Part shown: piece by piece, positions 17,031-25,298 of the stretch
How positions within the stretch are numbered: the first letter of the stretch is position 1
Layout of the letters: each line of letters begins with the position of its first letter
From: Caldinitratiruptor microaerophilus
GTDB lineage: Bacteria; Bacillota; Sulfobacillia; Symbiobacteriales; ZC4RG38
NCBI RefSeq assembly: GCF_025999835.1
Contig: NZ_AP025628.1
Location: forward strand, 620,001-684,000
Reading direction: 5' to 3'
DNA: 64,000 nt
Position numbers and translations under genes: made by a program
Notes under the pieces: generated by a model
Database searches by the model: none
What the model was told of the DNA's origin: nothing
Seen by the model: only the letters and a program-made list of their open reading frames with translations

Positions 17031-20000
17031 CTAGAACTGATACGAGGAGTGTGAGGACCGCTGGACCTTAAAGACTGTACTGAGGCCGTGTTTTATGCTC
17101 TGAGCCGTAACAGTGTGGATTGGCTCACTCGTGGACACGACACGGCGTAGGTCGTCGATAAATCGAGTGATCCGCCTGGTGGATGAACGGTTCCAAGTTG
17201 GCTCGATAAACCCCCGGGTGGCATCCTGGAGGGTCAGGTAAAGTTCCACATCCACCAAAAGCGTGGCGCGCTTTCCGAGGCTATCTCGCTCCTTGGACGC
17301 TACTATAAAGTGCTGGGGTAAGAATGGAAGGCCTTCTCCCATCCATGCCTGCAACCAGGGAGCCGGCTTGGGAATAGCGATTTGTAGGCGATCGAGGGAA
17401 ACGTAACTGGTAGCAACGAAAACGTCTGGCGCCTTGGCATCGTAGCGGTGACTGGTCCAGAGGTAGAGAATATCATCCTTATGCTCGTCCCAATTCGGGA
17501 CGAAGAACCGATTGAGCGCCAGGACGATGCTACGGAGCAGGCCGGCCACGTTGGTGTCGCCCTGGGTCAAGAGTCTGTGAAACCGCACGAAATCCTGGGG
17601 CATCATCTTAAGCAGCGAGTCGCCGTTTACATGTTCGAAGTAAAACCGCCGTTTGAGTGATCGAAAAAGGGTTTCCTGGTGGTCGGAGGGAGCACTCTGT
17701 GGAATCGGTGGGCTTCCGTTTTGCAACCAATCCTCGGACCTAGTCTGCCCTGTCCAGAGAGCTTCGTCGAGCCGAGGGTGGGTCACTACTGCGGGGTCAA
17801 AGAACGATCGGAGGGCTTCAAACAAAGGCCCATCCCCTGAGAAGGCCAAGTTGTAGTAATGAAGATCACAGTTACCTTGGGAGCGCTCACGGGTCAGGCG
17901 ATCCTGTCCACCGGTGAGCAGATAGGCGACGAAACCCACTAGTTGCCGCATCGTCACATGCAGTCCCTGTCGACCAAGGGCCTCGAGGAGGTCACAAAGC
18001 CGCTCCTGTACCCGTAGTTCCATGAGGCGCTGCCGGTTCTTCAGCATCGGGTCCAAGTGTGAAAGGCCCTGATAGAAACGGTCATTAGTCAACCGGGCGA
18101 TGACTGCCTTTACCACTGCTGGCGCCAGGAGGTTGCGGTGATTCAGATCGATAACCTGAACGTTCTCCTGGGGGGGCGCAGGACGTTCATCGTCAAAGTA
18201 ATATAACGCCTCTTTGACCTGCCGCCACGCCTCTCTCAGTGGAGGGAAGTCGGGGGCTACCCCGAGGAGTTTGTACAGTGGAAATTCGTTAATCGCCAGA
18301 CAGAACGGTCGCCCTTCTGAACGTGCGAGTTTCCACTGCCTAAGGATCTCCTCATCGGGCACTGCGTTAGCGTCGGTAATCACGATGGCGCCTTCGGCTT
18401 CCAGCGATGGCCGCAACCGTTCGATTAAGTGGGTTTTCCCGTCTCCTGGGTTACCCGTCACGATGATGTGCTTATTCCGACCGCAGGCCTCAAGCACGCA
18501 GTTGTCGATGGTATCAAAGGGTACATGGATCCAGTTCCGCTCATCTTCAGTTAGGTGATCAGAGTAACTGCCGATGCTACGGTACAGGTGGCGGACAAAT
18601 TCGCTTCCTTGAGGCCGCCCTGACGGTTCCTGCTGGCTCGCCAGTGCCTTCGCCTCAGTCTCAAGTTCTGCCAAGAAAGTGCGTTGATTGGGCTCTGCCA
18701 CTAGTTCTTGACTCAAGGCAAACTGCTCCGGCCGGAAGGAAGCAACTTTCGAAAGCACCTCCTGGCCCTTTTCGTGGGAAATGCGACTTGCGAGCCAACG
18801 CTGTAGCCAATAGTTAGCTATTTGACGAGTTCGCTCCTTCGGTTGGTCCATCGGCAGGAGGTAATTCAAGTGATCTTCTTCACACCGTAGGACGGCCTCG
18901 CTATTACTAGCCAAGAACGCACCATAGATGATTCGTTGGTCAGCATGCTGTAGGAAGAGGTCAGAATTAAGACCCAGCGCGTCGAGGCCCGCACGTAGTT
19001 TGCGTAACTTAGGACTATGGCCTTCACCAAAGATGTGGTTTACATTTCTCATCCCTTTAGCCGCTTGGTCCACTCGGTACAAGGCTTCTGCCGCCTCCGT
19101 TGAGAAGTGGACCGTTCCGTAACTGTTCGTATAGCCCAACTGCTCTAAGGTCAATAGAGCGTCTCCGGTTCCGCCGACATACCGAACTGGGATTCTCAGA
19201 CGGTTATATTGGCTGGAGCCTACGGCATAAAGGCTGGTGGTACCGATGAAGGCCAGATCAGCGGGTCGCACCACGGGTTCACCTTTCATGGCTGAGGCGA
19301 TGTAACTGACTTGCCCGGAATAACGATCGCGGTAGTCGGCCCAGACTTCTGGGGAGAGCATTAACATGCTGACCAACTTGCCTCCAAGCAGGTAAGTATA
19401 CGGTGGGATTGCCCCACACACCGTCAATTCCATCATATTAGTGCCGACCCGTTCCCTCTTCATCGCCGCTATCGCTAGGGCAATGGCCCGCCGCCCTGAC
19501 TCGTTTTGTAGTAGTTGACGTATGGCCGATGAAGGATTTTGCAACAGACTGGTCTGACGAAACAACTTGCGGGCAAATAAGGCATCAGCAAGAGTCCTTG
19601 CTCTTTTATAGCGGTACAGCTGGGTATCGCTTAGCCGGCGCCAGTCGACTTTCTCGAGACGTCCTTCGGTCGCATCCTGGAAGGCCTGCTTTAAAAGAGT
19701 GATTTCTTCGTGATTGCCTTGCTTTAGGTCAAGCCGCCGTTGGTTCGCACTCTGTTCAGCGATGGCGCGTAACTTATTGATTATCTCGTCGGTAGGATCA
19801 TCAAGCGCAGCAACCTCTTTAGCATCGTCCAATAATCCGTCGAGTCGGATGCCATCAATGGCCTGAGTGATTACTCGCTCCATCGCCATCGCTAAGCGAA
19901 TCAGGCGGTTTTCCAAGTCTTGCCTGATCTGCACCCCCTTGGCTGGGTTGAACTTCGCAGCCTCTTTCGCTGCTTGCTCCTGCCTGAGTATGAACTGTCT

Positions 20001-20810
20001 CAGTTCCTCTACGCTCCATAGCAGCCTCTTGTCGCGGGGTGTGAGTTGCATGGGGGCGTTCCCGAGGGCGGCTATACCGATAATCGCTTTGTTGGGAGTA
20101 GCTAGATCACGAACGAGGTAAAACATGTTTCTCCCTGGCTGGCTCTGGTACGGAATCGACCAGTAGTGGCGGAAATAGCGCCAGATGTCCTGTAAGCGGA
20201 GTCCGGTAACGTCATCGCGGGCTGCTGCCTCAACCAATTGCAGAGACGGGCGGATGATTTGCCGCTCGACCAAAGTTGCAGGCCGCTCCTGGATCGGGAT
20301 CGCCAGAACGTCCCCCAACCGGCGTGCCAACTCTGCCCCGTTGGCAAGAAGTTTTAGTACCCCCCGGCGTTCCATAGCGCGGATAAACTCCGATGTCGCG
20401 GGTTCATTGAGTTGCAGTTCGCGAGCGAATTGATAAGACCGTCGAACTGCATGTTTCGCTTTGGCCGCATCGCTCTTGTCGGTATGTGAGACAGGAGGTG
20501 CGACCTCGAGTTGCCCTTCCTTCAACGTAAACTCCCAGCCCTGCGCCGTTAGGTCGCGCACCAGCAGCAAAGCGGCTAAGTATTTACGCGTAGGCAACAA
20601 CTCCAACTCGGTTGTTCCGCGACTCTCCAGTTCCCGTATATCAAGTCGCACGCGGGCGATCTCGGAGCGAACGATCTCTGGGTTGTTACTGGCGATAAAT
20701 TCCATCACCGTGCGCTGTAGGCGTTCCGTGTGTTCTTCCGTAAGCGTAGGCGCGAATACTCTAGGACCAATAATGGGAGCCTTACTCATCGACATCAGCT
20801 TCAACTCCAT
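17031..20810 (-). CDS. DruA (DUF4338)-like region fused to a DptF-like P-loop ATPase
   Basis: First gene of the operon, 1259 aa from the ATG at 20810. A TTG at 20834 and an ATG at 20795 with GGAG nine bases upstream are alternatives. The N-terminal half resembles DUF4338/DruA proteins. It has LQDIWRYFRHYWSIPYQS, PGRNMFYLVRD and IIGIAALGNAPMQLTPRD near residues 205-255, VGTNMMELTVCGAIPPYTYL and GGKLVSMLMLSPEVWADYR near 450-490, and FGEGHSPKLRKLRAGLDALG near 590-610. DruA is the hallmark protein of Druantia anti-phage systems. The C-terminal 520 residues form a P-loop ATPase: HIIVTGNPGDGKTHLIERL near 790, then CLAINEFPLYKLL near 839. Its size and order match DptF, whose P-loop also lies close to its N-terminus. 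The fusion reading is an inference. The two halves have no visible linker stop and the frame is clean throughout. GC content is near 54%, below the flanks. Confidence 0.75.
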   Translation of the reverse strand: MELKLMSMSKAPIIGPRVFAPTLTEEHTERLQRTVMEFIASNNPEIVRSEIARVRLDIRELESRGTTELELLPTRKYLAALLLVRDLTAQGWEFTLKEGQLEVAPPVSHTDKSDAAKAKHAVRRSYQFARELQLNEPATSEFIRAMERRGVLKLLANGAELARRLGDVLAIPIQERPATLVERQIIRPSLQLVEAAARDDVTGLRLQDIWRYFRHYWSIPYQSQPGRNMFYLVRDLATPNKAIIGIAALGNAPMQLTPRDKRLLWSVEELRQFILRQEQAAKEAAKFNPAKGVQIRQDLENRLIRLAMAMERVITQAIDGIRLDGLLDDAKEVAALDDPTDEIINKLRAIAEQSANQRRLDLKQGNHEEITLLKQAFQDATEGRLEKVDWRRLSDTQLYRYKRARTLADALFARKLFRQTSLLQNPSSAIRQLLQNESGRRAIALAIAAMKRERVGTNMMELTVCGAIPPYTYLLGGKLVSMLMLSPEVWADYRDRYSGQVSYIASAMKGEPVVRPADLAFIGTTSLYAVGSSQYNRLRIPVRYVGGTGDALLTLEQLGYTNSYGTVHFSTEAAEALYRVDQAAKGMRNVNHIFGEGHSPKLRKLRAGLDALGLNSDLFLQHADQRIIYGAFLASNSEAVLRCEEDHLNYLLPMDQPKERTRQIANYWLQRWLASRISHEKGQEVLSKVASFRPEQFALSQELVAEPNQRTFLAELETEAKALASQQEPSGRPQGSEFVRHLYRSIGSYSDHLTEDERNWIHVPFDTIDNCVLEACGRNKHIIVTGNPGDGKTHLIERLRPSLEAEGAIVITDANAVPDEEILRQWKLARSEGRPFCLAINEFPLYKLLGVAPDFPPLREAWRQVKEALYYFDDERPAPPQENVQVIDLNHRNLLAPAVVKAVIARLTNDRFYQGLSHLDPMLKNRQRLMELRVQERLCDLLEALGRQGLHVTMRQLVGFVAYLLTGGQDRLTRERSQGNCDLHYYNLAFSGDGPLFEALRSFFDPAVVTHPRLDEALWTGQTRSEDWLQNGSPPIPQSAPSDHQETLFRSLKRRFYFEHVNGDSLLKMMPQDFVRFHRLLTQGDTNVAGLLRSIVLALNRFFVPNWDEHKDDILYLWTSHRYDAKAPDVFVATSYVSLDRLQIAIPKPAPWLQAWMGEGLPFLPQHFIVASKERDSLGKRATLLVDVELYLTLQDATRGFIEPTWNRSSTRRITRFIDDLRRVVSTSEPIHTVTAQSIKHGLSTVFKVQRSSHSSYQF

Positions 20811-21159
20811 CACTCCGCGTGGTCTACACGTCAAACAAATACGCCAAAAAACAGCGCTGGCTAAAAACCTCGTCGAATGTGAACCTCTTTCGCCGCGCGG
20901 ACGAGTCCCGCTCCTCTACATCTCGCCTCGGGGGATCACTGTATTCGTTCACATTTCGGCTAACCACTTCCAGTTTACCACGGAATACCCCATTAGTATC
21001 GCGGCCCGTAGGGGACAGGCCTACCGGAGGTCTATGGGTGGGCGGCGATGACGTCTCGTCCCCCCTCGCTCCAGAGACAAGGTGTAATTTAACCTGCTCA
21101 CCGGTCCGCTCGTTCCACTACTCGCCGCGCCGGCGAAGGCGGTGCTGCCCGGACTCCGG
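20811..21159. other. Promoter region of the Dru/Dpt-like operon; inverted repeat
   Basis: This stretch carries no gene. It holds an imperfect inverted repeat (listed separately) and is relatively AT-rich at 20980-21000 and near 21080. The operon promoter should lie here on the minus strand, but I could not pick -35/-10 boxes with confidence. Confidence 0.4.
20874..20958. promoter_or_regulatory. Inverted repeat upstream of the Dru/Dpt-like operon
   Basis: CGAATGTGAAC (20874-20884) and GTTCACATTTCG (20947-20958) are near-perfect inverted copies 62 bases apart. The left arm is 64 bases upstream of the chosen start at 20810. They could be paired operator half-sites for a repressor or form a long-range hairpin in the leader. 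No regulator gene lies next to the operon. Confidence 0.4.
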
Positions 21160-21395
21160 TGGGCGCCCCGGGGTCGCGGAGGTGCCACAGGACTACCGGG
21201 CGCGCATCGACATGGAGTCCCCCACCTCGGCCCCGAGCAGGTGATCCGGGCGCTACACGCGGCCTTTCCCCGCGAAGCTCATCGCCGTGGCCGTGGGCGC
21301 GTACAAGATGGCCACGGGTCAGGTGTGGCATAGGACTGTGTTCGGGAGATCTAAGAGCCGAACGGGCTCTCGTCGATGGGCATCGGTCGGGATCA
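21160..21395 (+). pseudogene. Relic duplicate of the acetolactate-synthase-like gene
   Basis: This stretch aligns with nucleotides of about 22765-23005 in the gene downstream. The longest shared run covers the codons for the segment around AVDVGAHKMATGQVW, with only one difference over 38 bases. It also shares CGCGCATCGAC and GGGCTCTCGTCGATGGGC. Small deletions break the frame, so it is a dead partial copy. Confidence 0.75.
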
Positions 21396-21774
21396 CTCGC
21401 ACCGTACGCCGTCTCGTACTCAGCCCCGTCCCAATCGGATTACACTGTTCGCGCGGCGGCTCTTCGCTCCGCCGCATCCGATTGCCGGCGCACCGTACGC
21501 TTGACCTGGACCTTGGCGCCAGTGGGTGTTCCGGACCTCTATTGTCTCATGCGTCAGCCGACCGGGATCCCGCCCACTGCGCCACTGCAGCGGCCCGGGC
21601 TGTTCACCGTTACGCTACCCGGCGTTTGTTCCAGGGTTCGCACGAATCGCGTTCAGTGGCCTAACCTCCTGCCCCATCGTTCGTACCTGCCAGGCACTCT
21701 CGCATCCGGGGCGAATCCTCCATCACAGTTACGCACTGAAGTGCTGAGTGGGCATCGAACGGAGGCCGAAGCGA
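21396..21774. other. Intergenic region with no supported gene
   Basis: Short open frames occur but none has a ribosome binding site together with recognisable protein features. Apart from the GGAGG at 21761-21765 serving the next gene, I see nothing specific. Confidence 0.4.
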
Positions 21775-23370
21775 ATGACAACCGTCGCACGCTGGATCGG
21801 TCGCCGGCTCAGGGAAGCTGGCATCCGGCACGCGTTCGGGCTACCGGGCGGCGAGGTGGTCGAGCTCATCGAGGGGCTCCGGCAGGAGGGCGTGGAGTTC
21901 ATCGTCACCCGCCACGAGGCGGCGGCGGCATTCATGGCCAACGCCTACGGTCAGGCGACGGGCCGGCCGGGCGTCTGCATCGCCACCCTCGGGCCCGGGG
22001 CGACGAACCTCGTGACCGGGGTGGCGCACGCGTACCTGGACCGGGCCCCGGTCATCGCCATCACGGCGCAGCTCCCGGACGCCAAGTACACCATCGCCAC
22101 CCACCAGGCCCTGGACCTGATGGCGCTCTACCGGCCGATCACGAAGTGGCAGGCCCGGATCGACCCCGGGAACGTGAAGGCCGTGGTCGAGCGGGCGCTC
22201 CGGGTGGCGACGCAGGAGCGCCCCGGCCCGGTCTACCTCATGCTGCCGTCGAGCCACGCCGCGGCGGAGGTTGACGACCGCCCCTACCCGGCGCCCGAGG
22301 TGCCGGCGCGGGGCGGATCGGCTGCTACGGTCGCCCCGGAGGCGATCCGGGCGGCGGCGGAGCGCATCGAGCGCGCCCACCGGCCGGTTCTCCTCGTGGG
22401 CCTGAGCGCGGCCCGGGCCGGCGCCTCCGGCCAGGTGGTGGCCCTCGCGGAGCGCCTCGGGGCGCCGGTCATCGTCGGGCCGAAGGCGAAGGGCACCTTC
22501 CCGGAGGACCACCCGCTCTTCACCGGCACGATCGAGATGCTGGGCACGGACGTCCTCTTCGACCTGATCGCCTCGAGCGACCGGGTGATCGCCGCCGGCT
22601 TCGACCCGGTGGAGCTCGACAGGGACTGGACGTTCGACGCGCCGGTGCTGAACGTCGACACCGTCCCGGCCGACCCCTACTACCCGGTCGACTTCGACCT
22701 CACCGGGCCCCTCGTCCCGACCCTGGCCGCGCTGGCGGAGGCGGTGCGGCCCGGGGCACGGTGGGCGCTGGAGGAGGTCGCGGAGGTGCGGCGGCGTCTC
22801 CGGGCGCGCATCGACGTGGAGGTGCCCGGCCTCAGCCCCCAGCAGGCGATCCGGGCCCTGCAGGCGGCCTTCCCCCGGGACACGCTCATCGCCGTGGACG
22901 TGGGCGCGCACAAGATGGCCACGGGTCAGGTGTGGCAGAGCACGGTGCCCGGGACGTTCTACATGTCGAACGGGCTCTCGTCGATGGGCTACGCCTTCCC
23001 GGCGGCGCTGGCGCTGAAGCTCGTGCACCCGGAGCGGAAGGTGGTGGCGGTGGCGGGCGACGGCGCCTTCGCCATGAGCATGGCCGAGCTGGAGACGGCG
23101 GTGCGGGTGGGGCTGGGGGTGACCGCGGTCGTCCTGGTGGACGGTGCCCTGAGCCTCATCGAGATGGCCCAGGAGCGCCGGGGCTACCCGAGCACGGGGA
23201 CGCGGTTCGGCAACCCCGACTTCGCCGCGGTGGCCCGGGCGTTCGGGGTCGAGGCGAGGACGGTCCGCACGCCGGAGGAGGCGGAGGTGGCCTTCGCCGA
23301 GGCCGCCCGGGCGGACGGGCCCTTCCTCGTCGCGGTGCACGTGAACCCGGCGGGGTACCGGCTGAAGTGA
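21775..23370 (+). CDS. Thiamine-diphosphate-dependent enzyme, acetolactate-synthase-like
   Basis: A 531-aa member of the ThDP enzyme family with all three domains in order. The N-terminal PYR domain shows HAFGLPGGEVVELIEGL, the catalytic glutamate in FIVTRHEAAAAFMANAYG and GVCIATLGPGATNLVTG. The central domain starts near residue 190 (RPVLLVGLSAARAG). The C-terminal PP domain has SNGLSSMGYAFPAALALKLV and the cofactor motif VVAVAGDGAFAMSMAELET. The ATG at 21775 is chosen because GGAGG lies nine bases before it; a GTG at 21748 would add nine residues. The gene stands alone with no small regulatory subunit, so a catabolic 2-oxo-acid decarboxylase/synthase is as likely as branched-chain amino acid synthesis. 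The exact reaction cannot be read from sequence. Confidence 0.85.
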   Translation: MTTVARWIGRRLREAGIRHAFGLPGGEVVELIEGLRQEGVEFIVTRHEAAAAFMANAYGQATGRPGVCIATLGPGATNLVTGVAHAYLDRAPVIAITAQLPDAKYTIATHQALDLMALYRPITKWQARIDPGNVKAVVERALRVATQERPGPVYLMLPSSHAAAEVDDRPYPAPEVPARGGSAATVAPEAIRAAAERIERAHRPVLLVGLSAARAGASGQVVALAERLGAPVIVGPKAKGTFPEDHPLFTGTIEMLGTDVLFDLIASSDRVIAAGFDPVELDRDWTFDAPVLNVDTVPADPYYPVDFDLTGPLVPTLAALAEAVRPGARWALEEVAEVRRRLRARIDVEVPGLSPQQAIRALQAAFPRDTLIAVDVGAHKMATGQVWQSTVPGTFYMSNGLSSMGYAFPAALALKLVHPERKVVAVAGDGAFAMSMAELETAVRVGLGVTAVVLVDGALSLIEMAQERRGYPSTGTRFGNPDFAAVARAFGVEARTVRTPEEAEVAFAEAARADGPFLVAVHVNPAGYRLK

Positions 23371-23569
23371 CGTGAGGTGACGCACCGCAGGCCCCGGAGG
23401 CGGCGGGCCCGGAGGCGGGGGCGGTGCACCGCCAGGTGCCTGCGGGAGCGGCTACGGATTCGGGCTTGCCCTGCCCAGGTTCGCCCTGCCCGGGCCGGGG
23501 CCTGGCACGCGGCGCCGCTGATCCGGGTGCCCCGGCACGGGGCGGGTGGCCGGTTCGTGGGGCCTGCGG
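23371..23569. other. GC-rich spacer without a supported gene
   Basis: The stretch after the thiamine-diphosphate enzyme is rich in CCGG/GGCC repeats and holds only shadow frames. No gene or clear terminator is seen. Confidence 0.3.
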
Positions 23570-23825
23570 TCGGTCAGGCCCGGATCGCGGTCCTTCCCGC
23601 CCGCACCGCGGCGATGACCGGTCCCGGCGCCCCGACGGGAGGGATCGGCGGACGGTCTGGCCGCGTGCGGTCTCGTGTTCCCTGGCGAGGTCGCCCTGCC
23701 CCCCGATCTGCGGGGGCAGCGGATCGACCGGCTGGGCCTGGTCCCGGCCCGGTATGTGGGCCTGGGCCTGGCGGGCGAGGGCGGCACCGCCGCGGACCCG
23801 GCCGGGTTCTCGCGGCGCGTTCCTT
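23570..23825 (+). pseudogene. Relic of a rhomboid-protease gene 5' region
   Basis: Read on the plus strand it gives GLVFPGEVALPPDLRGQRID and then RLGLVPARYVGLGLAGEGG. These match residues of about 28-70 of the intact rhomboid protein encoded from 26792 (GLVFLLEAALPADLREL, WLGLVPARYAGLASPGGG). The DNA just upstream (CCCGCCYGCACCGCGGC and GGCGCCCC) also matches the leader of that gene. The copy ends before any catalytic residue and has no continuing frame. Confidence 0.65.
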
Positions 23826-23832
23826 TGAACTT

Positions 23833-24285
23833 CTATCCAGGCCGGGTAGCGCCAGCGGTCTCTGACTCCGGTGACGTCATCACGATGGTGCCCTGAGCGG
23901 TGGCGCAAAGCACCTCTTCTGCACTGCCCTTGGCAACGAAGACATCGCAGCGACACACGGCCTGACGTTTACCGGCGTGAACGACGGTGGCCCGCCCGAT
24001 TAACTTTTCCCCGACAGCGGGTCGCAAATAGTTTATCTTGTACTCGGACGTCAGGACGTTTGGCCCGAGAACGGTGCCGCCAGCGAACGTCAGCGCGTTG
24101 TCGGCCGCGTAGCTGAGAACGCCGCCGTGGACGAACCCGTTCTGTTGCAGCAACTCCTGGCGCACCGGGATCTCCAGTACTGCCTCCCCCGGCTGAAACT
24201 GCACGAGTCTCGCTCCAACGAGTCTGCTGAATGGTTGTGCGGCAAGGACCTTTTCACCGAGGTGGAGCAGCTCATGTCCGCCCAT
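23833..24285 (-). CDS. Hotdog-fold thioesterase, PaaI family
   Basis: The ATG at 24285 lies after GGGGAGGG, giving a 150-aa protein of normal family length; longer upstream readings have no conserved sequence. The hotdog fold is seen in VLEIPVRQELLQQNGFVHGG with the catalytic-region motif GFVHGGVLSYAADNALTFAG. It is followed by SEYKINYLRPA and LIGRATVVHAGKRQAVCRCD. PaaI-type enzymes hydrolyse acyl-CoA thioesters in the cytoplasm, often aryl-CoA. A decayed acyl-CoA ligase tail lies just upstream on the same strand, so the pair was probably once an operon for aromatic or fatty acid activation and proofreading. Confidence 0.85.
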   Translation of the reverse strand: MGGHELLHLGEKVLAAQPFSRLVGARLVQFQPGEAVLEIPVRQELLQQNGFVHGGVLSYAADNALTFAGGTVLGPNVLTSEYKINYLRPAVGEKLIGRATVVHAGKRQAVCRCDVFVAKGSAEEVLCATAQGTIVMTSPESETAGATRPG

Positions 24286-24544
24286 GTTCTTTCCCTCCCC
24301 CAGGATGATCATCGCATGCGTGGGTCTGTGCGCAGTGCCACGGTGACCGGGGCTGCCGTCCCAGGTAAGGGCGCAAGAGGCCTTTGCCCTGGTGGCGGTC
24401 GACAAGAATGGTCGCGGGCTTCTTCCCTTCGATATCTGCACCCGGGCCGTTGTCACCTGGGCGCCGGGGGCGATCTGCCAAGCCGTCGGGTTGAAGGTGG
24501 GGCAGCGCCCGGTCGCCGAATGGGCTGCAGCCCCGAGGCGATGC
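24286..24544. other. Region upstream of the thioesterase with no supported gene
   Basis: On the minus strand there are open frames that extend the thioesterase frame, but their sequence is arginine- and proline-rich with no conserved pattern. I read the stretch as decayed sequence between the acyl-CoA ligase relic and the thioesterase. Confidence 0.3.
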
Positions 24545-24665
24545 CGCGAGCACCTTTGATCACGCCCAACACGGGATCCGGGACACCGATGCAGGCGGCC
24601 AGCATGACGTCGGGATGCTGGGACGGGACCTCCTGGATTTCGAGGGGTATACGTTGTGCCGCAGG
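24545..24665 (-). pseudogene. Relic of an acyl-CoA synthetase C-terminal domain
   Basis: Minus-strand reading gives NVYPS then, after a frameshift, EIQEVPSQHPDVMLAACIG and VPDPVLG. This is the conserved start of the AMP-binding enzyme C-terminal domain (NVYPxEIEEVLxxHPxV...GVPDPxxGE). Sequence before and after is degenerate, so only a fragment remains. Confidence 0.6.
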
Positions 24666-24775
24666 GCGAACCAGTGCCACCACCTCGCCACGGTCACCGG
24701 AGGTATACTGGGTGGTAAGGAAACAGAGTAAGGGGATGTGGTAATGCGAGAGCCTCGACGGAGGGGGAGGCGGCG

Positions 24776-25027
24776 ATGCCCACCTATCGTGCGAAACTTA
24801 CCCGAAAAGGACAGGTCACCGTGCCGCGTGAGGTACGCCGGGCGCTTGGCGTGGGGGCGGGGGATGAGATCACGTTTCAGGTCGATCCCGATGGCGTGTG
24901 GGTGACGCCAGTACGGGAGCGTAGCCGCTTTCGCGAGTTCGAGGGGCGTTGGCGCGAGCCAGGGGGAGAGCCTCCTGAGGCGGTGGACAGCTGGCTGCGC
25001 CGGCTGCGGGGGCACGAGAGCGAATGA
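24776..25027 (+). CDS. AbrB/MazE-type antitoxin
   Basis: An 83-aa swapped-hairpin AbrB-family protein with the typical start YRAKLTRKGQVTVPREVRRA followed by LGVGAGDEITFQVDPDG. The C-terminal 40 residues are charged and would wrap the toxin. It starts 7 bases after GGAGGGGGAGG. Its last codons overlap the start of a PIN-type toxin gene (ATGA at 25024-25027), the standard arrangement of VapBC-like modules. Such antitoxins usually bind and repress their own promoter. The partner is truncated, so the antitoxin may now be an orphan. Confidence 0.85.
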   Translation: MPTYRAKLTRKGQVTVPREVRRALGVGAGDEITFQVDPDGVWVTPVRERSRFREFEGRWREPGGEPPEAVDSWLRRLRGHESE

Positions 25028-25266
25028 GCACTGCGGTGGATACGAACGTCCTGATCGACTTCCTGGCCGGTGAGCCCGCGGCGGCGCGACGTGCACACAT
25101 GGACTTCCTCATCGGCGCACATTCCACGTCCAGGACTTCTGCAGGCCGTCGGGGCGTAGTGCCCCGTTTCAGCCACCTTTGGCCCGACATATCAACTCGA
25201 TGCCTTCCGATCATGGATTCAGGGCAAGTAACTTACGCAGCTACAAGCCCCGGCCGGGCTCTGTGA
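25024..25266 (+). pseudogene. Truncated PIN-domain toxin (VapC-like)
   Basis: The N-terminus STAVDTNVLIDFLAGEPAAA is a clear PIN domain start with the first metal-binding aspartate. After residue 24 the sequence jumps to DFLIGAHS, which in intact VapC proteins lies about 70 residues later, and then to GRRGVVPRF, which resembles the RDRGxY end. The product is 80 aa rather than about 130. The conserved central acidic residues are lost, so the RNase is expected to be inactive. Confidence 0.7.
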
Positions 25267-25298
25267 GGAACTGGCCGGGGTAGTTGGACCACCGTGGA

